In this document: positions 10,622 to 23,298 of the stretch, one piece after another
How positions within the stretch are numbered: position 1 is the first letter of the stretch
Layout of the letters: the number at the start of each line of letters is the position of its first letter
Assembly (NCBI RefSeq): GCF_014323705.1
Contig: NZ_JABVEC010000014.1
Span: 1-64,000, forward strand
DNA: 64,000 bases
Origin: Actinomadura alba
GTDB taxonomy: Bacteria; Actinomycetota; Actinomycetes; Streptosporangiales; Streptosporangiaceae
Direction of reading: 5' to 3'
Notes under the pieces: model-generated
Told to the model about the DNA's origin: nothing
The model's input: only the letters and a program-made list of their open reading frames with translations
Database searches by the model: none
Translations under genes and position numbers: made by a program

Positions 10622-11059
10622 TCAGGAGATCCCGCGCCTGCGCAGGATGTTCTCGATGTCGGCGAGATCAGGGTCGATGTCCGCGGACCGCTTCGGCTCT
10701 ATCGCCTTCTTCTCGGCTCGGCGTCCAGCACCCCGTTGGTCCGCCGGTCGCGCCTCGGCGGCGCCCTTGTCGGCGCCCTTGCCCCCACCGGCCGCGCCGC
10801 GCCGCAGCATCACTCCGGAGACGAGATACAGCACGCCCGCGAGCCCGAGGAGCACGACACCGGCCCATTTCACCGGGCTGAAGACAAGGTCCGTCGCCCA
10901 GGCCGTCAGACCCGTGAGGTACGCGGCCATGGGCACCAGCGACCACGCGGTGCCGCGCAGGGCCGAGCCGGCGCCGCGGCGGCGGTAGGCGCGCATGCTG
11001 CCGACGAGACCCAGCAGGGTGACGGCGAGACTGACCGCGAACAGAAAGAAGTCATCCAT
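10622..11059 (-). CDS. conserved small membrane protein of unknown function
   Basis: This 145-residue protein has three or four hydrophobic segments in its first 90 residues (about 4-22, 38-58 and 64-86). A charged cytoplasmic tail follows, rich in alanine, glycine and lysine and ending with ADIDPDLADIENILRRRGIS. The ATG start has a GGAGG site 6 bases upstream. Such proteins are common near metH in actinomycetes and are sometimes misnamed cellulose synthase; no enzymatic motif is present. It may be co-transcribed with the upstream HAD and metH genes. Confidence 0.75.
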   Translation of the reverse strand: MDDFFLFAVSLAVTLLGLVGSMRAYRRRGAGSALRGTAWSLVPMAAYLTGLTAWATDLVFSPVKWAGVVLLGLAGVLYLVSGVMLRRGAAGGGKGADKGAAEARPADQRGAGRRAEKKAIEPKRSADIDPDLADIENILRRRGIS

Positions 11060-11179
11060 GGCCGGCCTCCGCTCTCACTGCGATACGCCTCCATCCTCGC
11101 ATCCCCGCGTGCCACGTCCACTCCTCCGCACGGACGGTTCCTCGCGGCCCGGCCTCATCCCAGCGCGCTACCCGATCCC

Positions 11180-11860
11180 TTAGGGGTGACGAGGGCCCTC
11201 AGGGGTCACGAGCGCGGACAGTGTCGGCACATCAAGATCGGACAACGATTCGACGACGAGGCGGCCCGGCGCCGGGGGGATGGCGACGACGCTGGGTACC
11301 GCCACGGATGCGCAGCCGGCCGCCTCGGCCGCGGTGATGCCGCTCAGCGAGTCCTCGAGCGCCACGCAGCGCTCGGCGGCGACCCCCAGCAGGCGGGCCG
11401 CGGTGAGGTAGGGCTCAGGGTGCGGCTTGTTGCTGGACACCTCGTCCCCGGCCACGGTCACGGTGAAGTGCTCACGGCCGATTCCGTCGAGAGCGTGCTC
11501 CATGACCCGCCGATGCGTGGACGACACCAGCGCGCTCGGCAGGCCCGCGTCACGTACCTCCCCCAGCAGGGCCTTGGCGCCGGGCAGCATCGGGACCTCG
11601 GTCCGCAACCGCTCGGTCATCCCGTCGAGAAGGCGCCGCCCCACCTCGTCCGGCGGCGCCACCGGCCCGCTGAGCGAGAGCATGTAGGAGACGGTGCGGG
11701 TCAGCGAACCGCCCACGAGCCGCTCTTGGTGCTCCGGCCCCCAGTTGCCGCCGAGCCAGGCCATGACCTCGGCCTCGACCTCCAGCCAGAGCCGTTCCGA
11801 ATCAATGAGCAGCCCGTCCATGTCGAACAGGACCGCCTGCAGGCACCCATCGGGCTCCAC
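11180..11860 (-). CDS. HAD-superfamily hydrolase (beta-phosphoglucomutase/phosphatase-like)
   Basis: This protein of about 226 residues has the HAD nucleophile motif FDMDGLLIDSE, with aspartates 13 and 15. Motif II is in SALVSSTHRRV (serine/threonine), the conserved lysine in NKPHPEPYLTAA, and the acidic motif IV in VALEDSLSGITAA. The helical cap after motif I places it in subfamily IA, with phosphoglycolate phosphatases and beta-phosphoglucomutases. The chosen GTG start has an AGGGAG site just upstream; the frame extends further 5' only into the metH 3' region. It follows metH by about 38 bases and is likely in the same transcript. Confidence 0.9.
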   Translation of the reverse strand: MEPDGCLQAVLFDMDGLLIDSERLWLEVEAEVMAWLGGNWGPEHQERLVGGSLTRTVSYMLSLSGPVAPPDEVGRRLLDGMTERLRTEVPMLPGAKALLGEVRDAGLPSALVSSTHRRVMEHALDGIGREHFTVTVAGDEVSSNKPHPEPYLTAARLLGVAAERCVALEDSLSGITAAEAAGCASVAVPSVVAIPPAPGRLVVESLSDLDVPTLSALVTPEGPRHP

Positions 11861-11898
11861 GTGTCTCCCTCGCTCGGGCGCCTCGTGACCTCGCCGGA

Positions 11899-15468
<3,570 letters not shown>

Positions 15469-15621
15469 AGTGGACAACTCTATCCGCGTCCGGCTCGATC
15501 GCCGGTCCAGTCGGAGTTGAACAGATCACTGCGCGAACACCGAGCGGGATCTCCCCGTGACGGAAAGGGCATTGTGCCGCTACCGTTTCCCCCGCGACTA
15601 CTCACCGGTAAGGAGTGCCAA

Positions 15622-16083
15622 GTGGCGATCTCGTACCGAACGATCCTCGTCGGCACCGACGGATCGGCTACCTCGTTCCGCGCCGTGGACAGGGCGGCCC
15701 GGCTGGCCGCCGACACCGGCGCCACGCTGCTCCTCGCCTGCGCCTACCACCCCATGTCCGAGCGGGAGCGCCAGAACGCCGCGGACCGGCTGGGCGACCT
15801 GGCGTACAAGGTCCAGGGCTCCACCCCCGCCGACGACGCCCTCCGCGCCGCGCGTGACCGCGCCATCGCCGCGGGCGTGCACGACGTCGACGAGGTGGCG
15901 GTCCAGGGCGACCCCGTCGACGTCCTGACCAAGGTCGCCAAGGAGCACTCGGCCGACCTGCTCGTGGTGGGCAACCGCGGGCTCGGCAGCCTGACCGGGC
16001 GCATCCTCGGCTCGGTCCCGGCGAGCCTGTCGCACCGCTCACCGTGCGACATCCTCATCGTGCACACGACCGACGGTAGGTAG
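15622..16083 (+). CDS. universal stress protein (UspA family)
   Basis: This 153-residue single-domain Usp begins YRTILVGTDGSATSFRAVDR, with the ATP-type GTDGS loop. It ends with the nucleotide-binding VVGNRGLGSLTGRILGSVPA segment, matching the G-2x-G-9x-G(S/T) pattern of ATP-binding Usp proteins, and a final strand CDILIVH. The GTG start has a textbook AGGAG site 6 bases upstream; the same frame is open far upstream across antisense metH, which is not coding. It is divergent from metH. Confidence 0.93.
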   Translation: MAISYRTILVGTDGSATSFRAVDRAARLAADTGATLLLACAYHPMSERERQNAADRLGDLAYKVQGSTPADDALRAARDRAIAAGVHDVDEVAVQGDPVDVLTKVAKEHSADLLVVGNRGLGSLTGRILGSVPASLSHRSPCDILIVHTTDGR

Positions 16084-16180
16084 CCGCACGCGACGGATGA
16101 TCACTCCTCCGCGCGCGCTAGTCTTCGAGAGGCCGGGTAAGGCCGAAGTCATAGGATCGACACTGGAAGGGAGGCGGCAC

Positions 16181-17062
16181 GTGGTCGAGCTCGAAAGCGT
16201 GCCGGATCTCGTGAATCCGGTGCTGGTCGCCGCCTTCGAGGGCTGGAACGACGCGGGCGAGGCCGCCAGCGGGGTGATCCAGCATCTCGAGTCGAGCTGG
16301 AACGCGACACCCATCGCCGAGGTCGACCCGGACGACTACTACGACTTCCAGGTGACCCGGCCCCTGGTCGAACTGGTCGACGGCGAGACCCGGGAGATCA
16401 CCTGGCCCACCACCCGCGTCTCCTGGGCCCGGCCGCCGGACTCGAGGCGCGACGTCATCCTGGTCCGCGGCATCGAGCCCAACATGCGCTGGCGGTCCTT
16501 CTGCCGCGAGCTGACCGGGCTCATGCTCGAGCTCGAGGTGGAGACGGTGGTGCTGCTGGGGGCGCTGCTAGCGGACGCACCCCACACCCGCCCGGTGCCG
16601 GTCACCGGCGCCACCTCCGATCTGACCGTGACCAAGGCGCTGAACCTGGAGCCCACCCGCTACGAGGGCCCCACCGGCATCCTCGGCGTCCTGCAGGACG
16701 CCTGTTCCCGCGCCGACCTCTCGACCGTGGCGCTGTGGGCGGCCATCCCCCACTACGTCGCCCAGCCGCCCTCGCCCAAGGCGACGCTCGCGCTGCTGCG
16801 GCGGGTCGAGGACCTGCTCGACGTGACCGTGCCCCTCGGCGACCTGCCCGAAGAGGCGCGCGCGTGGGAGAACGGCGTCAACGAGCTGGCCGAGCAGGAC
16901 TCCGAGGTGGCCGAGTACGTCAAGGCTCTGGAGGAGCAGAAGGACGCCACCGAGCTGCCCGAGGCCAGCGGTGACGCGATCGCCCGGGAGTTCGAGCGCT
17001 TCCTGCGCCGCCGCGGCCCCGGTGACTCCGACCCCCGGACGAACCCGCCAGGGCTGCCCTGA
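16181..17062 (+). CDS. PAC2 family protein
   Basis: This protein of about 293 residues matches the PAC2 family (named after proteasome assembly chaperone 2), widely conserved in proteasome-bearing actinobacteria. Visible family features are PVLVAAFEGWNDAGEAA near the N-terminus and the VVLLGALLADAPHTRPVPVTG core. The YEGPTGILGVLQDAC segment follows, with an acidic/charged C-terminal helix. The GTG at 16181 is chosen because a GGGAGG site lies 8 bases upstream; an ATG at 16097 is open but has no site. The molecular role is not established. Confidence 0.85.
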   Translation: MVELESVPDLVNPVLVAAFEGWNDAGEAASGVIQHLESSWNATPIAEVDPDDYYDFQVTRPLVELVDGETREITWPTTRVSWARPPDSRRDVILVRGIEPNMRWRSFCRELTGLMLELEVETVVLLGALLADAPHTRPVPVTGATSDLTVTKALNLEPTRYEGPTGILGVLQDACSRADLSTVALWAAIPHYVAQPPSPKATLALLRRVEDLLDVTVPLGDLPEEARAWENGVNELAEQDSEVAEYVKALEEQKDATELPEASGDAIAREFERFLRRRGPGDSDPRTNPPGLP

Positions 17063-17212
17063 ACCCGGCCCGGGCCGGCCACGGTACGGCCTTGTACGGC
17101 CCCGCACGCCCCTGATCTGGCCCTGACCGGCCACTGAACGAACCCTCGCTCAGTGCCGTCGCGGCCGCCCGGCACGGATCGCGCGCGGAATCCCTCATTC
17201 GCGTGCGTCGTC

Positions 17213-17249
17213 GATCACTTCATGTTACTTTTGCTCACCTGACGTGATC
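17213..17249. promoter_or_regulatory. spaced inverted repeat upstream of second peptide transporter
   Basis: GATCAC at 17213-17218 and GTGATC at 17244-17249 form an inverted repeat around a comparatively AT-rich 25-base stretch, about 90 bases before the binding-protein gene. It lies where a promoter is expected. The rest of the 275-base gap after the PAC2 gene has GC-rich short repeats (two copies of TACGGCC at about 17084-17100) but no gene. Confidence 0.3.
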
Positions 17250-17337
17250 ACGCGCGGCGTCCTCGATCCCTCCCGTACCGGATGCCACGTCCGTCGCGGC
17301 GCGCTCACGACATCACAGCACACCGACTGAGGGCTGG

Positions 17338-19107
17338 ATGGGGCAGATGACACGGGGCAAACGGGGACTCGCGGCGGTCACCGGAGCCGGCGTCCTCGGC
17401 GCGGGCGTGCTGGGCTGCGGGCAGAGCAGCGCGCAGGACGACATGACGTTGAAGGTCATCGGCTCCGCCGACGTCGACCACCTCGACACCGCCAGCGGCT
17501 ACGCCACCGTGGGCAGCGCGTTAACCAGGCAGTTCTCCCGCACGCTGTTCAACGTCAAGGCGGCGTCGACCTTCGACGAGGCCGTCGCCATCCATCCCGA
17601 CGTCGCCACCGCGATGCCGACGACCGCCAACAGGGGCCTGAGCGCCGATCACCGGACCTACACCATCAAGCTGCGCTCGGGCGTGCTCTGGAACACCCCG
17701 ACACCGCGCGAGGTGACGGCCGAGGACTTCGTGCGAGGCATCAAGCGGCTGTGCAACCCGGCCTCCCCCTCGGGCGCGCTGGCCTACTACACCTCGACCA
17801 TCCAGGGCATGCAGACCTTCTGCACGGGCTTCGCCAAGGTCGGCGCCGACAACGCGCGCGCCATCGCCGACTACCAGAACCGCACCCGGGTGAGCGGGCT
17901 GGTCGCCAAGGACGACAAGACCCTCGTGATCAGGCTCGTCCAGCCCGCCAACGACTTCACCAACATCCTGGCGCTGCCCTTCGCCGCGGCGGCGCCGCGA
18001 GAGTACGACGCCTACGTGCCCGACAGCCCCGAGTTCCGGCGGCACACGATCTCCGACGGCCCGTACCAGATCACCTCGTATCTGCCGAACAAGCAGTACG
18101 TGCTCGAGAAGAACCAGAACTGGCGGCAGGACGCCGATCCGCTGCGCGCCCAGAACGTCCAGCGGATCCGGATCACGCTGGGGCAGGACTCCCCCGACTC
18201 GGTGCAGCAGCAGATCCTGCGGGGAACGGCCGACCTGTCGTGGGACCAGCCGGTCCCCCGGTCCAACCTCCCGCGCCTGCGGTCCAACCCCAACTTCAAG
18301 ATCATGGACGGCTCGACGAACACGCCCTATCTGGTGTTCAACACGCTCAGCCCCAACAACGGCCGGGCCCTGGCCGACCGCGAGGTCAGGCGCGCGATCC
18401 TGTACGCGATCGACAAGGCCACGCTGATCCGGCTCTACGGCGGCTCCGACGTCGGCCAGTTGCTGCACCAGGTCATTCCGCCGGGCAGCATCGGCCATCA
18501 GCGGTTCGACCTGTACCCGACGCCGGGCGGCGCCGGCGACGCGGCCATGTGCAAGCGCAAGCTCGCGGCCGCCGGTCACCCGGGCGGGCTGCGGCTGATC
18601 TTCCCCTACCGGATCAACAGCTTCCAGCCACAGGTGGCGCAGTCGATCCAGGCCAACCTCAAGGCCTGCGGCATCACCGCACAGCTGTACCCGGACACCA
18701 CCGGCAACCTCTACGGCCGCACGCTCGTCACCCCCGAGGAGACCAAGGCCGGCAAGTGGGACATCGCCACCCCGGGGTGGGTGCCGGACTGGTACGGCAA
18801 CAACGGCCGGGCCACGGTCGTACCGCTGTTCGACGGCCGCCACTACGGGCCCAACTCCGCGAACTACGGCGGCTACAACAACGACAAGGTGAACGTCTTG
18901 ATCGATGAGGCGCTCAAGTCAACGTCGCCGGCGCAGGCGGCGCGGCTCTGGACCCGCGTCGACAAATTGATCATGGAGGACGTGGCGGTCGTGCCCCTCA
19001 TGAACAAGAAGCACCCGATCCTGCACTCCGCCCGGGTGCGCAACGCGCTCTACCTCCCGACGTCGCAGAGCTTTGACTTCAACCAGGTCAGGCTCTCGTC
19101 CTCCTGA
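17338..19107 (+). CDS. family-5 ABC transporter substrate-binding lipoprotein
   Basis: This 589-residue protein has a signal sequence with an arginine/lysine start, a hydrophobic core and a lipobox ending at Cys27 (VLGC). The mature protein is SBP_bac_5: YTIKLRSGVLWNTPTPREVT is the family signature, followed by the typical ADPLRAQNVQRIRITLG core. A second ATG at codon 4 is possible. It heads an operon with two permease genes on the plus strand (gaps of 69 and 6 bases) but no ATPase genes. It is only a distant paralogue of the binding protein at 7479-9233, so substrates probably differ. Confidence 0.92.
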   Translation: MGQMTRGKRGLAAVTGAGVLGAGVLGCGQSSAQDDMTLKVIGSADVDHLDTASGYATVGSALTRQFSRTLFNVKAASTFDEAVAIHPDVATAMPTTANRGLSADHRTYTIKLRSGVLWNTPTPREVTAEDFVRGIKRLCNPASPSGALAYYTSTIQGMQTFCTGFAKVGADNARAIADYQNRTRVSGLVAKDDKTLVIRLVQPANDFTNILALPFAAAAPREYDAYVPDSPEFRRHTISDGPYQITSYLPNKQYVLEKNQNWRQDADPLRAQNVQRIRITLGQDSPDSVQQQILRGTADLSWDQPVPRSNLPRLRSNPNFKIMDGSTNTPYLVFNTLSPNNGRALADREVRRAILYAIDKATLIRLYGGSDVGQLLHQVIPPGSIGHQRFDLYPTPGGAGDAAMCKRKLAAAGHPGGLRLIFPYRINSFQPQVAQSIQANLKACGITAQLYPDTTGNLYGRTLVTPEETKAGKWDIATPGWVPDWYGNNGRATVVPLFDGRHYGPNSANYGGYNNDKVNVLIDEALKSTSPAQAARLWTRVDKLIMEDVAVVPLMNKKHPILHSARVRNALYLPTSQSFDFNQVRLSSS

Positions 19108-19176
19108 GGAGCCGGTGGCGCCCCGCGCCGGCGTCCGCCCGTCGAAGTCACACCGGCGTCGAGTGAAGGACGACGT

Positions 19177-20139
19177 ATGATCTCCATCCGATCGCGGCGC
19201 GGCGGCCCCACCGCCGGCGCCGGGTGGGAGCCGGTCCCCGGCAACGATGCCGCGCGGCTCGCGTGGGCGCGGTTACGCCGTGATCGGTCCGCCGCGGTGT
19301 CCATCGCGTTGATCGCCCTGATCGCCCTGATCGCCCTCGCGGCCCCCTTGCTGGCGGCGGGCACCGGGCACGCCTATGACGGCACGTATCCCGACAGCGG
19401 CCTCGACACCGCCGGGCAGCCGGTGGGACCGGGACGGGAGTTCTGGCTCGGCGCCGACCAACTGGGCCGCGACGTCCTGGTCCGGGCCTCCTACGGTGCC
19501 CGGATCTCCCTGGTGGTCGGCGTCGGTGCGACCGCGCTCGCCACGCTGCTCGGCGTCGCCACCGGGCTGGCGGCGGGCTTCCTCGGAGGCGTCGCCGACA
19601 GTGTGCTCGCACGCTCTATGGACGTCGTCCTCTCGCTGCCGTACCTGCTCATCGCCGCCGTGCTCGCCACCAGCTTCCAGCTCGGCTCGGTCCCGGCCAG
19701 CGTGGCGCTGACGATCCTGACGATCGGCGTCTTCTCCTTCGCCTCCATCGGCCGGGTCGTGCGGGCGAAGGTCAGGTCACTGCGGGAGGAGGAGTTCGTG
19801 ACGGCCGCACGGGCGCTCGGCGCCGGCCGGTTACGGATCATGTGCGTCGAGCTCGTGCCCAACCTCGTCACCGAGATCACCGTGCTGGCCTCGATGATGC
19901 TCCCCGCGGCGATCATGTTCGAGGCGACCATGTCCTTCCTCGGCATCGGCGTCCGGCCCCCGATGCCCAGCTGGGGAAGCATGCTCGGTGAGAGCGGCGA
20001 GGTGTTCACGACGGCCTGGTGGCTGCTGGCGGTCCCCGGAACGCTCCTCCTGCTCACGACCCTCTCGTGCGTGCTGCTGGGCGACGGGATCCGGCGGGCG
20101 CTGGCCCCGCGTGACCACCTCGCCGGTTCCGGGCGGTAG
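19177..20139 (+). CDS. peptide/nickel-type ABC importer permease (DppC/OppC-like)
   Basis: This 320-residue permease has an N-terminal helix formed by a repetitive isoleucine/alanine/leucine run (about residues 45-66). The LGADQLGRDVLVRASYGARI motif is typical of DppC proteins. Transport helices and an EAA loop (EFVTAARALGAGRLRIMCVE) follow. The run of ATCGCCCTG codon triplets near 19312-19335 is a short in-frame tandem repeat within the first membrane helix. It follows the binding-protein gene and precedes the DppB-like gene by 6 bases. Confidence 0.92.
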   Translation: MISIRSRRGGPTAGAGWEPVPGNDAARLAWARLRRDRSAAVSIALIALIALIALAAPLLAAGTGHAYDGTYPDSGLDTAGQPVGPGREFWLGADQLGRDVLVRASYGARISLVVGVGATALATLLGVATGLAAGFLGGVADSVLARSMDVVLSLPYLLIAAVLATSFQLGSVPASVALTILTIGVFSFASIGRVVRAKVRSLREEEFVTAARALGAGRLRIMCVELVPNLVTEITVLASMMLPAAIMFEATMSFLGIGVRPPMPSWGSMLGESGEVFTTAWWLLAVPGTLLLLTTLSCVLLGDGIRRALAPRDHLAGSGR

Positions 20140-20145
20140 GGCGCC

Positions 20146-21090
20146 GTGCTCCGCTTCCTCCTGCACCGGATGCTGTTCGCGCTTCTCGTCATGTGGCTGG
20201 TCGCCACCTCGGTCTTCGTGCTTCTGCGGCTGTCGCCGGGCCCGGTCGAGCGGGTCATCGCGGGCCCCCGCGCCTCCGCCGAGACCCTGGCCCAGATCCA
20301 CCACAATCTCGGGCTCGACCAGCCGGTACTGACGCAGTACGGCGCTTTCCTCGGCGGGCTGGCGCACGGCGATCTCGGCTACTCCTACGTGAACGGCACC
20401 GCGGTGACGGCGCTGATCGGCGACCGGCTCCCGACCACGCTGTGCCTGGTGCTCGGCGCCGCGGTCCTGTGCTTCGCGGGTGGTGTCGCCACCGGCGTGC
20501 TCAGCGCGATCCGGCCGCACGGCCGATTCGACCGGATATCGACCGGCCTGGTGCTCGTGGGCCTGTCCACGCCCTCCTTCCTGCTGGCCCTGGTGCTGCT
20601 CCAGGTGTTCGTGGGCAGGGCGGGTGAGCTCGGACTGACCTTCTTCGAGGCGGGTCCGCCGCTGCAGGAGAACTTCCTGCGCCGGATGATCCTGCCGTGG
20701 GTGGGCCTGGCCTTCCTCATGGTCGCCGCCTACACCCGGCTCACCCGCGGCTCGATGCTGGAGGTGCTCGGCGCCGACTACGTCCGTACCGCGCGGGCGA
20801 AGGGCCTGCCCGAACGCCGGGTCACCTGCGCGCACGCCCTGCGGTCGGCGCTGAGCCCGGTGGTCGCCCAGTTCGGCGTAGACGTGGGCGTGCTCATCGG
20901 CTCGACGATCGTCACCGAACAGGTCTTCGGGCTGCAGGGCATCGGCCAGCTCGTCTACCACTCCATCTCCGTGGGCGACACCCCGGTGATCATCGGAGTG
21001 ACGATGCTGGCCTCGCTGTGCGTCGTCGCCGCCAACCTGGCCGTCGACGTCGTCCACTCGTTCCTGGACCCGCGGCTGCGCCCGGACTGA
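20146..21090 (+). CDS. peptide/nickel-type ABC importer permease (DppB/OppB-like)
   Basis: This 314-residue permease starts with FLLHRMLFALLVMWLVATSV, the usual DppB first helix. It then has the LGLDQPVLTQYGAFLGGLAHGDLGYS segment, split here by the conserved tyrosine and glycine positions. The EAA loop is YVRTARAKGLPERRVTCAHA. The GTG start follows the preceding permease stop by 6 bases. It is the last gene of an ATPase-less operon; the energising ATPases must come from elsewhere, perhaps from the pair at 4084-6367, though that is inference. Confidence 0.92.
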   Translation: MLRFLLHRMLFALLVMWLVATSVFVLLRLSPGPVERVIAGPRASAETLAQIHHNLGLDQPVLTQYGAFLGGLAHGDLGYSYVNGTAVTALIGDRLPTTLCLVLGAAVLCFAGGVATGVLSAIRPHGRFDRISTGLVLVGLSTPSFLLALVLLQVFVGRAGELGLTFFEAGPPLQENFLRRMILPWVGLAFLMVAAYTRLTRGSMLEVLGADYVRTARAKGLPERRVTCAHALRSALSPVVAQFGVDVGVLIGSTIVTEQVFGLQGIGQLVYHSISVGDTPVIIGVTMLASLCVVAANLAVDVVHSFLDPRLRPD

Positions 21091-21131
21091 GCCCGTACGG
21101 GCGCCGGTGACCGGCTCGAACCGACCAGGGG

Positions 21132-22373
21132 CTAGAGGGCCACGCCGAGCAGGGCGTCGACGATGTCACGAACCTCACCGGGTGCCCGCACATCCGTACC
21201 GTCACCGGCGGCGGCGTGCTCGGCCCAGCGGTCCACCACGGTCAGCGCGGCGGGCGCGTCGAGGTCCTCAGCGAGATGACGGCGCACGTCGGCGAGCAGC
21301 GGCGCCGCGGACGGCCCGGCCGCCAGCCGTACGGCCGCGCGCCACCGGGCCAGCCGGGCGATCGCGCGATCCAGGTCGGCGGCGGTCCACTCCCAGTCCG
21401 ACCGGTAGTGGTGCGCCAGCAGCGCGAGCCGGACCGCCATCGGATCGGTGCCGGCGACCCTGAGCCGGGACACGAACACCAGATTGCCCTTGGACTTCGA
21501 CATCTTCTCGCCGTCGAGGGCGACCATCCCCGCGTGCACGTACGCCCGCGCGTGCGGACGCTCGCCGGTGGCGATCTGAGCGTGCGAGGCGCCCATCTCG
21601 TGGTGCGGGAAGGCCAGGTCGGAGCCGCCGCCCTCCACGTCGAACGCCATGCCGAGGGCATCGACCGAGATCGCGGAGCACTCGACGTGCCAGCCGGGCC
21701 GGCCACGGCCCAGCGACGAGTCCCATCCGGGCTCACCGGGGCGCTCGGCCATCCAGAGCAGCGCGTCGAGGGGGTCCTTCTTACCGCGGCGGTCGGGGTC
21801 GCCGCCGCGGTCGGCGAACAGCGGCAGCATCTCGGCCCGGCTCAGCCCGCTGACCTGACCGAAGTCGGGGTCGGCGCTGATCGGGAAATAGACGTCGCCG
21901 TCGAGATCATAGGCCGCGCCCCTGGCCCGCAGCCGCTCGATCATCCGGACGATCAGCGGGATCGCCTCGACCGCTCCGATGTACTGGTCCGGCGGCAGGA
22001 TCCGCAGCTCGGTCATGTCCTCGCGGAACAACGCGATCTCACGCTCGGCGAGATCCCGCCAGTCGTCGCCGGTCTGCCGGGCGCGTTCCAACAGCGGATC
22101 GTCGACGTCGGTCACGTTCTGCACGTAGTGCACGTCATGCCCGGCGTCCCGCCACACCCGGTTGATCAGGTCGAAAGTGAGATAGGTCGCGGCGTGCCCC
22201 AGGTGGGTGGCGTCGTACGGCGTGATCCCGCAGACGTACATCCGCGCGGTCGAGCCGGGGTCGGTGGGCCGGACGGCATCCGCTCCGGTGTCGTACACGT
22301 GCAGTTGGAGGCCCGTACCGGGCAATCCCTTGTCCGCCAGGCGAGGCACCTGCGGTGCGGGCCACGATCGCAT
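21132..22373 (-). CDS. mshC: L-cysteine:glucosaminyl-inositol ligase, mycothiol biosynthesis
   Basis: MshC joins cysteine to 1D-myo-inosityl 2-amino-2-deoxy-glucopyranoside, the penultimate step of mycothiol synthesis, and is found only in actinobacteria. The 413-residue protein is a cysteinyl-tRNA synthetase relative. It shows [17 protein letters not shown] (zinc cysteine and HIGH-type motif), the zinc ligands in WHVECSAIS and DLAFPHHE, and KMSKSKGN. The N-terminal [10 protein letters not shown] leader and the lack of a tRNA anticodon-binding domain separate it from CysS. No Shine-Dalgarno is seen; TAAGCT lies 6 bases before the ATG, which would fit a leaderless transcript. It ends a five-gene minus-strand cluster. 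Confidence 0.95.
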   Translation of the reverse strand: MRSWPAPQVPRLADKGLPGTGLQLHVYDTGADAVRPTDPGSTARMYVCGITPYDATHLGHAATYLTFDLINRVWRDAGHDVHYVQNVTDVDDPLLERARQTGDDWRDLAEREIALFREDMTELRILPPDQYIGAVEAIPLIVRMIERLRARGAAYDLDGDVYFPISADPDFGQVSGLSRAEMLPLFADRGGDPDRRGKKDPLDALLWMAERPGEPGWDSSLGRGRPGWHVECSAISVDALGMAFDVEGGGSDLAFPHHEMGASHAQIATGERPHARAYVHAGMVALDGEKMSKSKGNLVFVSRLRVAGTDPMAVRLALLAHHYRSDWEWTAADLDRAIARLARWRAAVRLAAGPSAAPLLADVRRHLAEDLDAPAALTVVDRWAEHAAAGDGTDVRAPGEVRDIVDALLGVAL

Positions 22374-22443
22374 GGGGGCAGCTTATCTGTGCTTTGCACA
22401 CGCCCGGTGATCGGGCATGCCGGCATCCGCCCGGTTCCCCGGC

Positions 22444-23208
22444 TCACCGGACGCGGTACCACGCGTCGCGGCGACCCGGTTCGGCGGAGAAGTCAAAGCG
22501 CAGCCCTTCGCCGGAGAGGGCGACCAGGCTGGTCGACGTCGTGCCGTAGACCCGGCCGTCGCCGATCTCACGCCGGACGACGAGGGCACGCGGGTCCGCG
22601 CGGTCGAGACCGTCGCCGTCGATCAGCGGCAGCCACTCCCCCCATGCCTCCGCGGTGGGGCCGTCACCGGCGACCGGGCGCGGGACGGCCGCCAGCCGGG
22701 GCCGGAAGTGGGCGAGGCGTGCCGACATGTGCTCGCCGCCGGGCCCCAGGTCCGCCAGGTCGTCACCCCCCTTCAGGCCGCTGTTCACGATGAGGTGGAG
22801 CCCCGGTGCCAGGGAGCGTTCGGTGAGCTCGTCGCCGTTCCAGCTCCACAGCCGCACCTCGGTGGGCTCGGCGCACAGCAGGTGGAACGGGTCCAGCCGC
22901 TCCGGGTCGATGTCGCCGGGCTTTCCGTCGGCCGCCGCGTTCAGCGGCAGCACCCCGCGCGACACGCGCACGCCCTCGGGAGCCGGCCGTCCGTGCCCGT
23001 TGAGCACGCACGCCACCCGGGACGTCCGGGGGTCCACGGCCAGCCAGGTGCCGCCCGCCCGCAGGTCCCGTCCGCCGATCACCCCCGGCCGGTCCGGCCA
23101 GTGCGGGCCGGGTGGCTCCCAGAGGCGGTCGACGACCTCATCCCGGATCCCCGCGAGGAGCACGGGCACGGGAGCTGACGGAACAAAGCTGATCAAGGCG
23201 GTGCACAT
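22444..23208 (-). CDS. NRDE (TANGO2-like) family protein
   Basis: This 254-residue protein starts MCTALISF, with the invariant cysteine at position 2 that is typical of NRDE/TANGO2 proteins. It contains the family's AGIRDE segment (about residues 18-23, matching the NRDE name motif) and GGTWLAVD near residue 50. The function of the family is unresolved; an N-terminal-nucleophile fold has been suggested. The ATG at 23208 is chosen over upstream in-frame codons because it exposes Cys2. It lies 70 bases upstream of mshC on the same strand. Confidence 0.85.
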   Translation of the reverse strand: MCTALISFVPSAPVPVLLAGIRDEVVDRLWEPPGPHWPDRPGVIGGRDLRAGGTWLAVDPRTSRVACVLNGHGRPAPEGVRVSRGVLPLNAAADGKPGDIDPERLDPFHLLCAEPTEVRLWSWNGDELTERSLAPGLHLIVNSGLKGGDDLADLGPGGEHMSARLAHFRPRLAAVPRPVAGDGPTAEAWGEWLPLIDGDGLDRADPRALVVRREIGDGRVYGTTSTSLVALSGEGLRFDFSAEPGRRDAWYRVR

Positions 23209-23298
23209 AGCGATATTGGAACATCCGGCGCGCGCGGTGCCCACAGCGGCGCGCGGCTTCCCGGGCCGGCGGCTCCTCCTGCCGGCTGCCGGCGGCTC

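Noticed and set aside
15469..15621. Cobalamin or SAM/SAH riboswitch upstream of metH
   Set aside because: No recognisable B12-box or other conserved riboswitch core could be read in the short divergent region.
21100..21131. tRNA-like GGCTCGAACCG sequence after the DppB-like gene
   Set aside because: It resembles a T-loop only superficially; no acceptor stem or cloverleaf can be formed around it.
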